Counted from the stretch's first letter, positions 17,334 to 26,636 are shown. The stretch: DNA of 64,000 nucleotides from UBA5078 sp963977405 (GCA_963977405.1 CAXBOY010000005.1:1-64000), one strand, 5' to 3'. Notes: generated by a model not told the origin, from the sequence alone. Numbers and translations: made by a program.

Positions 17334-18758
17334 CTAGTTACGGCTCGTCGGCTTAGCAAAACGGTCGTTGAGCTTCTGCACCAATTCCCCCGTGCCTGCA
17401 ATGACTGTATCTAGCTTACGACGGCTACGTGCAGTCCAACCTAATGGCCTAGAAGGAATGAATGACGACCACCAAGAGTTTAAGTTCGCTTCAAAGGCGG
17501 TAATCACTTGTTTGTCGTCCTTGCTGTTGCTGTGACGTTGCAGTCTACGCAGAACAGACTGCCCCGCTAGGGCGCGGAGTGTGGAGTTGAGATAGAGCAG
17601 CAGTGCAATGCCAGCGGATGCCACTGCGACTTGTACAGGGATAGCGAGGTCTGAGAATGGGGTGAAATACAGCCCGTGCCAGGCCTCGGCGCGAATGCTG
17701 TAGAACAGAAATGCAGCTAGGCCGCTGAGGAACACGATGCCATTCAACCACAGTGAGCGGGTGGACCAGGTCTGTCTTGCGTCAATTAGCCTAGGGACTA
17801 ATGTGTCGCGGAGGTGTTTGGCGTTGCTCTCTAAGGCTCCGATGATGCGATAGGCACGCTCCACGTCAAGTTGGTCGATGCGTGCCTTGATGTCGTTGAG
17901 GTCTTCGTCGCGCTTTGTTTGGAAGCGCTCTCTTATTAGGTCGTCTGCAATCGGCTGCGCCGCGGCCTCTGAATAGATGCGATAGAAACGCCCGGCAGTA
18001 AGCCCGGACTGTGCTAAGGCGCGTTGCCATGCTGCTACAACCTCTTCGGGGTTATCCTCACGGGCCGTATTGTCCATTTGATTGAGGATATAGAGAAATT
18101 TGGCACTGTCCGCTCGCTGTGCGGTGTTGACCACTAGATGTTTTAGCGTGTCGGCCATAGCACCGGGCTCAGGATGACGTGCATCGAAGAAAACTAGCAC
18201 TAGGTCCGACAAGTCGATGATGTGATCGGTGATCAACAGGGTAGAGCTGCGCTGCTGGTCGGCGTCAAAGCCCGGGGAATCGATAAAAATCTTCCCCTGC
18301 AGAACTGGGGAGTTGGTGGTTCGCAGCTGCAAATAGGCATCCACGCGCTTGCCTTCACCTTCGGCAACTCCGTCGATGTCGCGGCTGATCTGATAAAAAG
18401 GAAAACGTGGGTCTTTGTCTAGCGCGAGGCCCGGCAGCTGATGTGCCTCGCTGCCTGCGCCATAGGCTATAACCGTAAATTTGTCGTCAACAGCCTGATT
18501 TCCGGTGCGTTGTAAGGGCTGGCCAAGGTACTCATTTAAGAAGGTGGATTTGCCCGCGGAGTAGGTGCCCAGGACTGCCACTACCGGCCACCAAGAGATC
18601 TGTGTGGCGTAGGAGTCATCGCGGCCCATAAAGCCGAGTTTGCGGGCTACCTGGTCCAGTTCCTGAAAGCGTGTTACCACCTCTGCGAGGGCTGGGTTCT
18701 CTATCTCTAGATGGTCTTTCAAGCGCTTGATACGCTCTTCTGTCGCGGTTTTAGCCAC
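17334..18758 (-). CDS. Dynamin-like GTPase with two membrane helices
   Basis: A 474-residue protein of the bacterial dynamin family. A helical start of 55 residues precedes the GTPase domain. The nucleotide motifs are G1 LGTYSAGKST (about 63-72), G3 DSPG (160-163) and G4 NQMD (226-229). Two hydrophobic helices follow at about 335-355 and 372-391, like the membrane paddles of bacterial dynamins, then a basic tail. Such proteins bind and remodel membranes by GTP-driven assembly. No second dynamin gene lies beside it, unlike paired systems. It faces glgA tail to tail and is divergent from an EamA transporter, so the neighbours do not reveal its role. Confidence 0.85.
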   Translation of the reverse strand: MAKTATEERIKRLKDHLEIENPALAEVVTRFQELDQVARKLGFMGRDDSYATQISWWPVVAVLGTYSAGKSTFLNEYLGQPLQRTGNQAVDDKFTVIAYGAGSEAHQLPGLALDKDPRFPFYQISRDIDGVAEGEGKRVDAYLQLRTTNSPVLQGKIFIDSPGFDADQQRSSTLLITDHIIDLSDLVLVFFDARHPEPGAMADTLKHLVVNTAQRADSAKFLYILNQMDNTAREDNPEEVVAAWQRALAQSGLTAGRFYRIYSEAAAQPIADDLIRERFQTKRDEDLNDIKARIDQLDVERAYRIIGALESNAKHLRDTLVPRLIDARQTWSTRSLWLNGIVFLSGLAAFLFYSIRAEAWHGLYFTPFSDLAIPVQVAVASAGIALLLYLNSTLRALAGQSVLRRLQRHSNSKDDKQVITAFEANLNSWWSSFIPSRPLGWTARSRRKLDTVIAGTGELVQKLNDRFAKPTSRN

Positions 18759-18872
18759 AATACTTCCTAGGGCGAATTGAATAGAACTTTAAGCTTCCCA
18801 TTTTAGAGGCCAATTTGTCTAGAGAAGCACTAGAACTTAAGCCCTAGCGGCAGAATCATTGTTGAAACTTTC

Positions 18873-18900
18873 TTTACAGAGCGCTGTTAAGGGCTAGAAT
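18873..18900 (+). promoter_or_regulatory. Candidate promoter of the EamA transporter gene
   Basis: TTTACA (18873-18878), a 16-base spacer and TAGAAT (18895-18900) give a reasonable sigma-70 match, 65 bases before the ATG. It lies in the 207-base divergent gap with the dynamin-like gene. Confidence 0.45.
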
Positions 18901-18965
18901 CTAAGGCGCGGAAAAGCGTAGGGGCCAAAAGGGTTCGCGCAAGATCGGTCTCAAGAGTTCGAATT

Positions 18966-19847
18966 ATGAAGCAGTCTCTACAACGCTTAATCCCAATAAT
19001 CTTTGTATTCGTTTGGAGCACAGGTTTCATCGTTGCCCGCTATGGCATGCCGTATTCGGAACCGATGACCTTTTTGTTCCTTCGTTTTACCGGTGTGTTA
19101 CTGGTCATGGTGCCGGTTGCGTTATTGGCACGTGTAACTTGGCCATCTAGGCAACAATGTGTGCATATCGCCATTGCTGGGGTGATGTTGCAGGCTGGCT
19201 ACCTGGGCGGCGTGTGGGCGGCGGTCAAACTAGGGATGTCCGCGAGCCTGGTGGCCTTAATCATGGGGTTGCAGCCAATATTCACCGCGTGGCTCTCGGC
19301 ACTGGTGGCGGAGCGGGTAAGCACGCGACAATGGCTCGGTTTGATGGCTGGCCTGACCGGTGTTGGTATGGTCGTCATGGCAAAGTTCTCGCTTGTCGGA
19401 CTTAGCCTGCTGAGCCTAGGTTTATCTGTCTTGGCCCTAGCTAGCATCACCTTCGGAACCTTGTACCAGAAACGCTTCTGCCCGAGTTTCGATCTTCGCG
19501 TAGGCTCCACCATTCAATTCGCGGCCTCTGCATTGGTGTGTCTACCCATTATGTTTGCGTTCGAGACCCGGCAGATCGAATGGGTGCTCCCAATGGTAGC
19601 TTCTTTGCTCTGGTCGATCTTCGCTCTCTCTATCGGGGCAATTTCCCTACTCTTCATCATGATACGCGACGGTGCTGCGACGAAAGTGACAAGCCTGTTA
19701 TACATGACGCCACCTACTACAGCAGCGATGGCCTGGCTGCTGTTCGACGAACCTATAACCCCGTTGATTGTTGCGGGCACCGCGGTAACTGTGCTGGCAC
19801 TGCTGTTGGTCATCAAAAGCCCCGACAAAGATCCACGGGCGGCATAA
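18966..19847 (+). CDS. EamA/DMT-superfamily transporter
   Basis: A 293-residue inner-membrane protein with about ten hydrophobic segments arranged as two EamA repeats (roughly 5-140 and 150-288). It starts with FVFVWSTGFIVARYGMPYSEP, typical of drug/metabolite exporters of the RhtA/YedA kind. The second repeat ends with the family phrase PPTTAAMAWLLFDEPI. Substrates of such proteins range from amino acids to metabolites and cannot be read from the sequence. The gene has its own candidate promoter and stands alone, 96 bases before the M16 peptidase. Confidence 0.9.
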   Translation: MKQSLQRLIPIIFVFVWSTGFIVARYGMPYSEPMTFLFLRFTGVLLVMVPVALLARVTWPSRQQCVHIAIAGVMLQAGYLGGVWAAVKLGMSASLVALIMGLQPIFTAWLSALVAERVSTRQWLGLMAGLTGVGMVVMAKFSLVGLSLLSLGLSVLALASITFGTLYQKRFCPSFDLRVGSTIQFAASALVCLPIMFAFETRQIEWVLPMVASLLWSIFALSIGAISLLFIMIRDGAATKVTSLLYMTPPTTAAMAWLLFDEPITPLIVAGTAVTVLALLLVIKSPDKDPRAA

Positions 19848-19943
19848 GGCTTTGTGGCGTTTTCACGTGCAAAACGCTATATACTCCAGTGTAGGCGGTG
19901 TCCTTTTTAGTTTGACGCCGTAAAGAATTCCAGTGAGGTTTAT

Positions 19944-22823
19944 ATGTTCCGTTCGATTTGCGTTGTTGCGATGACAGTACTTCTTTTTGCTTGTTCTGAA
20001 CCGACCCCTCTAGAGATACAAGAGAACAGCGCGGCAATGGCCGAGCCAGAAGGCAACTATGAGTTGCTCGAGACTATAGCCCGCGGTGGCGATGAGATCG
20101 TCATCCCTTACAAGAAATACGAGTTTCCTAATGGCTTAAAGGTGCTTCTACACGAGGATAATTCTGACCCCCTCGTTCATGTGAATATCACCTATCATGT
20201 GGGCTCTGCGCGAGAAGAGCCGCAGCGCTCGGGTTTCGCACATTTCTTCGAGCACATGATGTTTCAAGGCTCGGCACACGTCGGCGACGAGGAGCACTTT
20301 CGCATCGTGACAGAGTCCGGCGGTAACTTGAACGGCTCCACTAGTTTAGATCGCACCAATTACTACCAGACAGTGCCTGCGAATCAGCTCGAAACTACCC
20401 TTTGGCTAGAGGCGGACCGTATGGGCTTCCTGTTGGAGGCGGTGACCCAAGAGAAGTTCGAAATTCAACGCTCTACAGTGAAAAACGAGCGCGGCCAGAA
20501 CGTAGAGAATCGGCCCTATGGCCGCGTATATGAGATGTTGTTAGCCGCACTGTATCCTAGCGGGCACCCCTATTCATGGCCAACGATCGGCTATCCAGAA
20601 GACCTTGACGCTGCCACGCTGGATGACCTGAAGAATTTCTTTCTGCGCTGGTATGGCCCTAACAATGCCACGCTCATTATTGCAGGAGATATCGACGAGG
20701 CAAACGCATTAGCAATGGTCGATAAGTATTTCGGCTCTATTCCCAGAGGGCCAGAAGTTGAGCGCGCGAGCCCGCAGACTATTACGTTAGATAGCGACCG
20801 CTATATCTCTTATGTGGATCCGAATATTCGCTTTCCGCTGTTGGAGGTGACTTATCCTACTGTGCCATTCTCCGAGGCTGACCGTGTGCCGTTAGAGGCA
20901 TTAGCCAGCATCATAGGGGGTGGCAAAAACTCTCCATTCTATCAGCGCTTTGTACTTAGCAATCGTGCGATTGACGCCAGCGCTTCGAATCAAGCATTCG
21001 AGTTAGGCGGTTTTTTCTCTTTAGAGGTGCAAGCGTTTCCTGAAGCCGATTTGGCAGAGTTCGTGACCGAGATCCGCGAGATTTTAGCCAACTTTGGTAT
21101 CGATGATATCGATGATGACGATCTCGCTACCTTCAAGGGGCAGAGCGAATCGCGGCTCGTGAACGGTCTTGCGAGCGTGCAGGGCAAGGCGTCACGCCTC
21201 GCTCTTTACGATTACCTCATCGACAACCCAAATTATATTGCAACAGAATTAGAGCTATTAAGAACGCTGAGCAAGGAAGATATAGTGCGCGTGTTTAATA
21301 AATACGTTGCCGGTCAGCCCGCTGTCATTCTTAGTGTGCTCACACAAGACAATCCCGATGCGCCAGTGCAGCCTGATAATTTTGCGCCTAGCCCAGCGAT
21401 TCGCGTTACGGATAATTCACAGGATGATTTTGAGCCGCGTCCTGTATCCGATAATTTTGACCGCAGCATGCAGCCCCAACCTGGGCAAGCGCCGCTGATG
21501 CAAGTACCACCGTATTGGCGAACTCATATGGAAAATGGTGCGCAAATTATCGGAACGGTGAGTCGTGAGATTCCTACCGTAACATTACGACTAGAGTTTA
21601 CTGGTGGTCTGCTTGCCCAGAGTTCTGAGCAATATGGTATTGCCGCATTAACTGCTGCGATGATGGAGGAGGGTACTGAGCAATTGAGTGCCGAAGCCTT
21701 CGAGATGGAGTTGCAAAAGTTAGGGGCTAGCGTCAACGTTAGTGCAGGCCAGTCTAGTATGGTGATCAGCATGAACACTCTGAGCCGTAACCTCGCCCCA
21801 GCGCTAGATCTTTTGGAACAACGGGTCCTGCATTCGGCATTCACGCAAGAGAATCTTGAGCGCCTGCGTAATCAACAAATTGAGGAGCTGCAAGCCTCTA
21901 AGGAGCGTCCTTCTAGCATAGCCAATGAAGTATTTGATCGCTTGCTATATGGGCCGGAACATAGTTTTTCCGTACCTTTTAACGGACGGATCGAGACGCT
22001 AGAGGCAATTAGTTTAGAGGATGTAGAGAATTTCGCACGCGCTAGCTTCGCGACTCCTAATCTCGAGGTCGTGGTAGTGGGAGATGTCGAGGAGCAAGAA
22101 ATTCTTGCAGAGCTAACATTTCTAGACGAGTTGCCACTGACCTCTATTCCACTGCGCGAGCAGCCGGCTATTCCCGAGATCGAAGGTAATACCTTATACC
22201 TCGTAGACAAACCGAATATTGCGCAAGCCGAGATTCGCATTGGCTACATGACGGACATGACTTATGACGCAACCGGGGAATATTACAAGACGACCCTGAT
22301 GAACTATGTTTTAGGCGGCGCGTTTAACAGCCGGATCAACCTGAATCTTCGTGAAGACAAAGGCTATACCTATGGCGCCCGTAGTAACTTTTCGAGCTCA
22401 GAGTTCCCTGGCCCATTCACAGCGTCGGCTAGCGTACGCATGGATAGCACTGCGGACTCCGTCGTACAGTTCGTTAGTGAGATACGCGACTATGTACAGG
22501 CCGGTATTACGGAGCAGGAGCTAGAGTTTACCCGCTCGGCAGTTGGGCAAAGCGATGCGCTGCGCTACGAAACACCGGGGCAAAAGGCGGGTTTCCTCGG
22601 TCGAATCGTCCAATACAATTTGCCAGAAGACTATGTTGATGTGCAGCGGGAAATCATCAATAGCATTAGTAAGAACGAGATCGACGCATTAGCACTTGAG
22701 AAGCTTCCCCTTGATAATATGTTGATACTAGTGGTGGGCGATAAGAGTGTTATTGAAGAGTCTATTGAGGCACTAGGCTACCCAATTGTCGAACTAGACA
22801 GCAGTGGCGCGGTGATTGATTGA
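19944..22823 (+). CDS. M16-family zinc metallopeptidase, lipoprotein
   Basis: A 959-residue insulinase-type (pitrilysin) peptidase. The first 17 residues form a lipoprotein signal ending at the lipobox LFAC (C17), so it is probably anchored in the envelope. The inverted zinc motif HFFEH (H100, E103, H104) lies in the first M16 half, with the downstream glutamate ligand in VKNERGQN. The second half (from about residue 520) has the M16 fold without the zinc motif, as is usual in fused two-half enzymes. Such proteins degrade peptides in the periplasm. A GAGG box precedes ATG 19944. The end runs into cmoM. Confidence 0.92.
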   Translation: MFRSICVVAMTVLLFACSEPTPLEIQENSAAMAEPEGNYELLETIARGGDEIVIPYKKYEFPNGLKVLLHEDNSDPLVHVNITYHVGSAREEPQRSGFAHFFEHMMFQGSAHVGDEEHFRIVTESGGNLNGSTSLDRTNYYQTVPANQLETTLWLEADRMGFLLEAVTQEKFEIQRSTVKNERGQNVENRPYGRVYEMLLAALYPSGHPYSWPTIGYPEDLDAATLDDLKNFFLRWYGPNNATLIIAGDIDEANALAMVDKYFGSIPRGPEVERASPQTITLDSDRYISYVDPNIRFPLLEVTYPTVPFSEADRVPLEALASIIGGGKNSPFYQRFVLSNRAIDASASNQAFELGGFFSLEVQAFPEADLAEFVTEIREILANFGIDDIDDDDLATFKGQSESRLVNGLASVQGKASRLALYDYLIDNPNYIATELELLRTLSKEDIVRVFNKYVAGQPAVILSVLTQDNPDAPVQPDNFAPSPAIRVTDNSQDDFEPRPVSDNFDRSMQPQPGQAPLMQVPPYWRTHMENGAQIIGTVSREIPTVTLRLEFTGGLLAQSSEQYGIAALTAAMMEEGTEQLSAEAFEMELQKLGASVNVSAGQSSMVISMNTLSRNLAPALDLLEQRVLHSAFTQENLERLRNQQIEELQASKERPSSIANEVFDRLLYGPEHSFSVPFNGRIETLEAISLEDVENFARASFATPNLEVVVVGDVEEQEILAELTFLDELPLTSIPLREQPAIPEIEGNTLYLVDKPNIAQAEIRIGYMTDMTYDATGEYYKTTLMNYVLGGAFNSRINLNLREDKGYTYGARSNFSSSEFPGPFTASASVRMDSTADSVVQFVSEIRDYVQAGITEQELEFTRSAVGQSDALRYETPGQKAGFLGRIVQYNLPEDYVDVQREIINSISKNEIDALALEKLPLDNMLILVVGDKSVIEESIEALGYPIVELDSSGAVID

Positions 22824-22861
22824 GTAGAAGCAGTCCACCCCGGCGCCGCACTCCAGTGTCA

Positions 22862-23656
22862 ATGGACAGTGACCGCAATTTCGATGACCTAGCGCCGCGC
22901 TTTGCCAATAATGTCTATGGCGGTTTGAAGGGCGCGCTGCGCTTGGCTGTTTTGCAGCGCGATTTTGCGCAATTTCTACCGCAAGCTCTAGTTGCCGACG
23001 GTACGCCTGCTTTACGCATACTCGATGCGGGGGGTGGGCAAGGGCAGTTCGGCTTGCAACTAGCGGCCCAAGGTCATGCTCTGGTGTTGTGCGATATTTC
23101 AGCGCAAATGTTAGAGCTGGCCCGCGCCAATGCCCTCGACAAAGGCTTGAGCAATATCGATATAAGGCAGTGCTCGATTCAAGACATGAGCGCGCTGCAG
23201 CTCTCTGGCGAAGACGAGCCTTACGATCTAGTCTTGTGCCATGCCGTATTGGAATGGGTGGTGGATCAACAGGGCCTGATTGATGCCTTATTGCCGTTAG
23301 TTAGAGTCGGCGGCATACTCTCCTTAACCTTCTATAATCGTCATGGTCTGATCATGAAGAATCTACTAAGAGGGACGCGGCCAGCTATACTCGATGCGGC
23401 GTATAAGCCTAACCCTGGTAGCCTTACTCCCACACGACCACTTGACCCGGTGCAAGTGCTGCAATGCTTCGAAAAGGACCAGTGGGGAATACTTTGCCAC
23501 AGCGGCATTCGAGTCATTCACGATTTCCTACTAAGCCCTGAGAGCAGGACGATGCCAGAGGACACACTCATGCGTCTTGAGCTCGAGTTATCTCGTCAGG
23601 AACCCTATCGAAGTCTCGGACGCTATCAACACCTGCTAGTGCAACGACTTTGTTGA
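22862..23656 (+). CDS. cmoM: tRNA 5-carboxymethoxyuridine methyltransferase
   Basis: A SAM-dependent enzyme that methylates carboxymethoxyuridine at tRNA position 34. The 264-residue form starts DRNFDDLAPRFANNVYGGLKG, nearly as in E. coli CmoM (261 residues). The SAM loop is LDAGGGQGQFG and the motif LCHAVLEWVVD follows. QEPYRSLGRYQH closes the protein. I chose ATG 22862 by family length. A TTG at 22820 is also in frame and would overlap the peptidase stop, adding 14 residues. Neither has a strong ribosome site. Confidence 0.88.
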   Translation: MDSDRNFDDLAPRFANNVYGGLKGALRLAVLQRDFAQFLPQALVADGTPALRILDAGGGQGQFGLQLAAQGHALVLCDISAQMLELARANALDKGLSNIDIRQCSIQDMSALQLSGEDEPYDLVLCHAVLEWVVDQQGLIDALLPLVRVGGILSLTFYNRHGLIMKNLLRGTRPAILDAAYKPNPGSLTPTRPLDPVQVLQCFEKDQWGILCHSGIRVIHDFLLSPESRTMPEDTLMRLELELSRQEPYRSLGRYQHLLVQRLC

Positions 23657-23753
23657 TAGGCCTAAACAGAGTAGAATCGCGTTCTTTTAAATTTAACGGC
23701 AACTCGCAACTAGGCGGGCTGTTTATCCACCCCCTAGCGGTTCGATGGAGCTC

Positions 23754-24941
23754 ATGAAATCACTTCACTTAAATAAGGGGCGAGAGTCTTCTCTGCTGCG
23801 CCTACATCCTTGGGTATTCTCCGGTGCAGTCAACAGGGTAAGCGCGGAACCCGAGATCGGTGAGACAGTGAAAATTCTCACCGCTTCGGGTCAGCAGATC
23901 GCGGTTGCTGCCTATTCGCCAAGTTCTCAGATCAGAGCAAGGGTATGGAGCTTTAAACAAGACGAGGTTGTGGACGAGGGCTTTTTCAGGCGTCGTCTAG
24001 CGGCGGCGATCAAGCGTCGAGAGGCCTTGCTAAATGATCCGCGCCGTACCGGTTGTCGTATTGTGTACGCTGAATCCGACGAGTTGCCAGGGTTGATTGT
24101 GGACCGTTATGGAGATTTTCTCGTCTGTCAGTTCCTCTTCGCAGGCGTCGAGTTCTGGAAAGAGACTATCGTTACCCAATTGCGTGAGCTTTTCCCATGT
24201 AAAGGTATCTATGAGCGCTCCGAAGCCGCAGTGCGTGCGCGCGAAGGGCTAGAGCCTACCCAAGGTGTGCTTTGGGGCGAGGAACCGCCAGAGATCGTGG
24301 AGATCAACGAGCGTGATCGTCTTTACGGCGTTAGCATCGCCCATGGCCATAAGACAGGTTTCTATCTGGATCAGTACGACAACCGAGAGTTAGTGCGCTC
24401 TTTAAGCAAGGGCAGGCGAGTGTTGAATTGTTTCGCCTATACCGGAGGCTTCGGCGTCGCAGCCCTGCAGGGTGGGGCAAGCCAGGTGCTCAATGTCGAT
24501 TCCTCAGGACCTTCCTTGGCGCTCGCTGCAGAGAATTTCCTGCGTAATGGCTTTACGCAGGAGCAGTTCAGCAACCGTGAAGCGAATGTCTTCGAATTAC
24601 TGCGTGAGTTTAAACAAGGTAAGGAGATGTTCGACTTAATCGTGCTCGACCCCCCCAAATTTGCGGAAACGAAGGCGCAGTTCAAGCGCGCGGCAAGGGC
24701 GTATAAAGATATTGCGATGCAGGCGGCTGCACTATTGAGCCCAGGTGGCTTGTTGGTGAACTTCTCTTGCTCGGGGGCAATTGACTTGCCACTGTTCCAA
24801 AAGATTACCGCTGATGGGGTATTGGACGCGGGGCGCCATGGGCAGATCATCCACTATATGCACCAAGCCCAAGACCACCCGGTTGGATTGCCGTTCCCAG
24901 AGAGCCTCTATTTGAAGGGTTTGGTCTGTATGTTGGACTAA
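23754..24941 (+). CDS. rlmI: 23S rRNA 5-methylcytosine methyltransferase (RlmI type)
   Basis: A SAM-dependent methyltransferase modifying 23S rRNA (C1962 in E. coli). The 395 residues begin with a PUA-like domain (KGRESSLLRLHPWVFSGAV), then a central module, then the Rossmann domain with NCFAYTGGFGVAALQGGA and the motif LDPPKFAETK. NFSCSGAID carries the family cysteine. Two ATG codons (23745 and 23754) are possible. I chose the second because the distance to KGRE then matches E. coli RlmI and GGAG lies just before it. It stands alone with a 263-base gap after it. Confidence 0.9.
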   Translation: MKSLHLNKGRESSLLRLHPWVFSGAVNRVSAEPEIGETVKILTASGQQIAVAAYSPSSQIRARVWSFKQDEVVDEGFFRRRLAAAIKRREALLNDPRRTGCRIVYAESDELPGLIVDRYGDFLVCQFLFAGVEFWKETIVTQLRELFPCKGIYERSEAAVRAREGLEPTQGVLWGEEPPEIVEINERDRLYGVSIAHGHKTGFYLDQYDNRELVRSLSKGRRVLNCFAYTGGFGVAALQGGASQVLNVDSSGPSLALAAENFLRNGFTQEQFSNREANVFELLREFKQGKEMFDLIVLDPPKFAETKAQFKRAARAYKDIAMQAAALLSPGGLLVNFSCSGAIDLPLFQKITADGVLDAGRHGQIIHYMHQAQDHPVGLPFPESLYLKGLVCMLD

Positions 24942-25204
24942 ATCGCGTTATAATTAGCGGGTTTTGGAATCGCGTTGCCTGAGTAGATGGCCCGAATCCT
25001 GCTTATGTACCTATTAGGCCTAGGGTCAGGGCTAGAGGATGGTTTAGCTAAGCAAAATGCCTCATTTTGAGGCAGTCGATGCTTTTCTTACGTGTTCGTT
25101 AAGGTAGGTGTTAGGCCCTTTGTAATATTTATTTAATCTGTAGCACTGCAATTGGTGCTGTGATGAAGTCGATCGTAGAGCGTTGTTCTGCGACTGGAGA
25201 CCCG
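24942..25204. other. 263-base gap between rlmI and mtnC
   Basis: No convincing gene, RNA gene or repeat was seen. The only clear structure is a short hairpin at 25058-25074. An in-frame ATG at 25160 could extend mtnC by 15 residues, but the ribosome site and family start favour 25205. Confidence 0.5.
25058..25074. other. Short hairpin in the rlmI-mtnC gap
   Basis: TGCCTC-ATTTT-GAGGCA forms a perfect 6-base stem with a 5-base loop. Runs rich in A before it and T after it (TGCTTTTCTT) are weak. It may end rlmI transcripts or be part of the mtnC leader. Confidence 0.3.
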
Positions 25205-25909
25205 ATGAAGATTGCCGCAGTAGTCACCGATATCGAAGGCACGACCAGTAGTATAGGGTTCGTGCACGATGTCCTTTTCCCATACGCTTTGAAGCATATC
25301 GGCAATTTTGTCCGTGAGCATGGGGAAGAGCGTGATGTTATGCGCGTACTCGTACGCATAAGTGAAAACACTGGCATCGCACTGCATAGAATCGAAGATA
25401 TCATTAAATTACTTCAGCAGTGGATTCGTGAGGACAGTAAAGATACAGAGCTTAAAGCGCTCGAAGGCATGGTTTGGGAAAAGGGCTATAAACAAGGCAT
25501 ATTCCAGGCCCATGTCTATGAAGATGTGCCAGAGGTCTTACAACGCTGGCAGCAAGAGGAGCGTAATCTTTACGTCTATTCTTCTGGTTCTATAAAGTCT
25601 CAGCAATTGTTTTTTAGATTTTCAGAGTGTGGCGATATGCGTCTGCTTTTCTCTGGCTATTTTGATACAACTACTGGACCTAAGCGTGAGGTTAAATCCT
25701 TCATTAATCTGGCCGAGGCGATCGCCTTACCACCTGAGAAAATCATGTTCATCTCTGATGTGAAAGAGGAACTCGATGCTGCGGCTTTTGCCGGGTTTCG
25801 AACGACTTGGGTGTTACGCCCAGAAGAGACCACTCTTGACCCTGTCAAACTTGCAAAGAAGTCAGAGCATTCTATCGTGACGAGCTTCGACCAGATTAAA
25901 CTCGACTGA
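25205..25909 (+). CDS. mtnC: Enolase-phosphatase E1 (methionine salvage)
   Basis: A bifunctional HAD enzyme that enolises and dephosphorylates 2,3-diketo-5-methylthiopentyl-1-phosphate in methionine salvage. The 234-residue protein has the nucleophile motif VVTDIEGTTSSIGFVHDVLFP at the start, YVYSSGSIKSQ in the middle and FISDVKEELDAA for the last HAD motif. ATG 25205 has GGAGA 5 bases upstream and matches the family start. The usual partners mtnA, mtnB and mtnD are not in the window, so the pathway, if complete, is encoded elsewhere. Confidence 0.94.
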   Translation: MKIAAVVTDIEGTTSSIGFVHDVLFPYALKHIGNFVREHGEERDVMRVLVRISENTGIALHRIEDIIKLLQQWIREDSKDTELKALEGMVWEKGYKQGIFQAHVYEDVPEVLQRWQQEERNLYVYSSGSIKSQQLFFRFSECGDMRLLFSGYFDTTTGPKREVKSFINLAEAIALPPEKIMFISDVKEELDAAAFAGFRTTWVLRPEETTLDPVKLAKKSEHSIVTSFDQIKLD

Positions 25910-25911
25910 GC

Positions 25912-26139
25912 TCAAGCACTCTCATTGGACAGCACTTGTTCTATCGCTGCGCATAATTTTACCAGAACAAATGCTTCGTAGTTCTCCACTGGGTCCACAC
26001 TGTCGGAGAAAGCCTCTTTTAGCGTAGCCATTTGCTCAAGCAGTATCGTCTTGGCATTCGCGCTTGGGCATGCTTCAAGTGTCTCAGCAACCTGTAGAGC
26101 ATAATTCCAGAGATGCACTTGGTCAGTAGAGTCGCTCAT
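25912..26139 (-). CDS. Small hypothetical protein (75 residues)
   Basis: I do not recognise a family. The protein is acidic, has no membrane segment or signal, and looks all-helical, with phrases such as QVAETLEACPSANAKTILLEQM and FVLVKLCAAIEQVL. Support for a real gene comes from a good ribosome site (GGAG 8 bases before the ATG at 26139), placement in an otherwise empty 420-base gap, and a stop only 2 bases from the convergent mtnC stop. Function is unknown. Confidence 0.65.
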   Translation of the reverse strand: MSDSTDQVHLWNYALQVAETLEACPSANAKTILLEQMATLKEAFSDSVDPVENYEAFVLVKLCAAIEQVLSNESA

Positions 26140-26330
26140 GCGCGTAACTCCAAAACGACAGGAGCTATCGTGAAGTTGAGACGTGGAGAGCGGTTGTTGA
26201 TCGTAAAGCGTTGCATGATTAAGGCCTTTGCGTTTGCGTGTGCGTATTCGGTAGAGGGTGAAATCTTACTGCCTTTTCATAGTCTAATCCATTCGTGTAT
26301 TGTGTGCTGTCAAAAAATGGGAGGTAAGGG

Positions 26331-26636
26331 ATGGGTTTTCAGAGGATTAATGTACAGCAGGCGCGTGAGCTGATCGCTCAGAATGCGTTAGTGGTCGATA
26401 TTCGCGATGCGCACTCGTTTGCGAATGGCGCGATTCCAGGTGCGTTGCAGCTGAATGGGGAAAATGTCGAGGAGTTTATTCGAAATAGCGACCAGAGCCA
26501 GCCTTTGGTGGTGTGCTGCTATCACGGTAACTCTAGTCAAGGGGCCGCACAGTTTTTCTCGGAACGCGGATTCGAACAGACTTTTAGTTTAGATGGTGGC
26601 TACGAGGCCTGGGCAGAATCCGACGAAGAGTTCTGA
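26331..26636 (+). CDS. glpE: Thiosulfate sulfurtransferase GlpE (single-domain rhodanese)
   Basis: It transfers sulfur from thiosulfate to cyanide or thioredoxin in the cytoplasm. The 101 residues form one rhodanese domain. The active-site loop is CYHGNSS with catalytic C63, the same loop as in E. coli GlpE, and DGGYEAW ends the fold. A strong GGAGGTAAGG site precedes ATG 26331. Its 3' end overlaps the end of the convergent diguanylate cyclase gene by 37 bases. It is not next to glpG/glpR here. Confidence 0.93.
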   Translation: MGFQRINVQQARELIAQNALVVDIRDAHSFANGAIPGALQLNGENVEEFIRNSDQSQPLVVCCYHGNSSQGAAQFFSERGFEQTFSLDGGYEAWAESDEEF

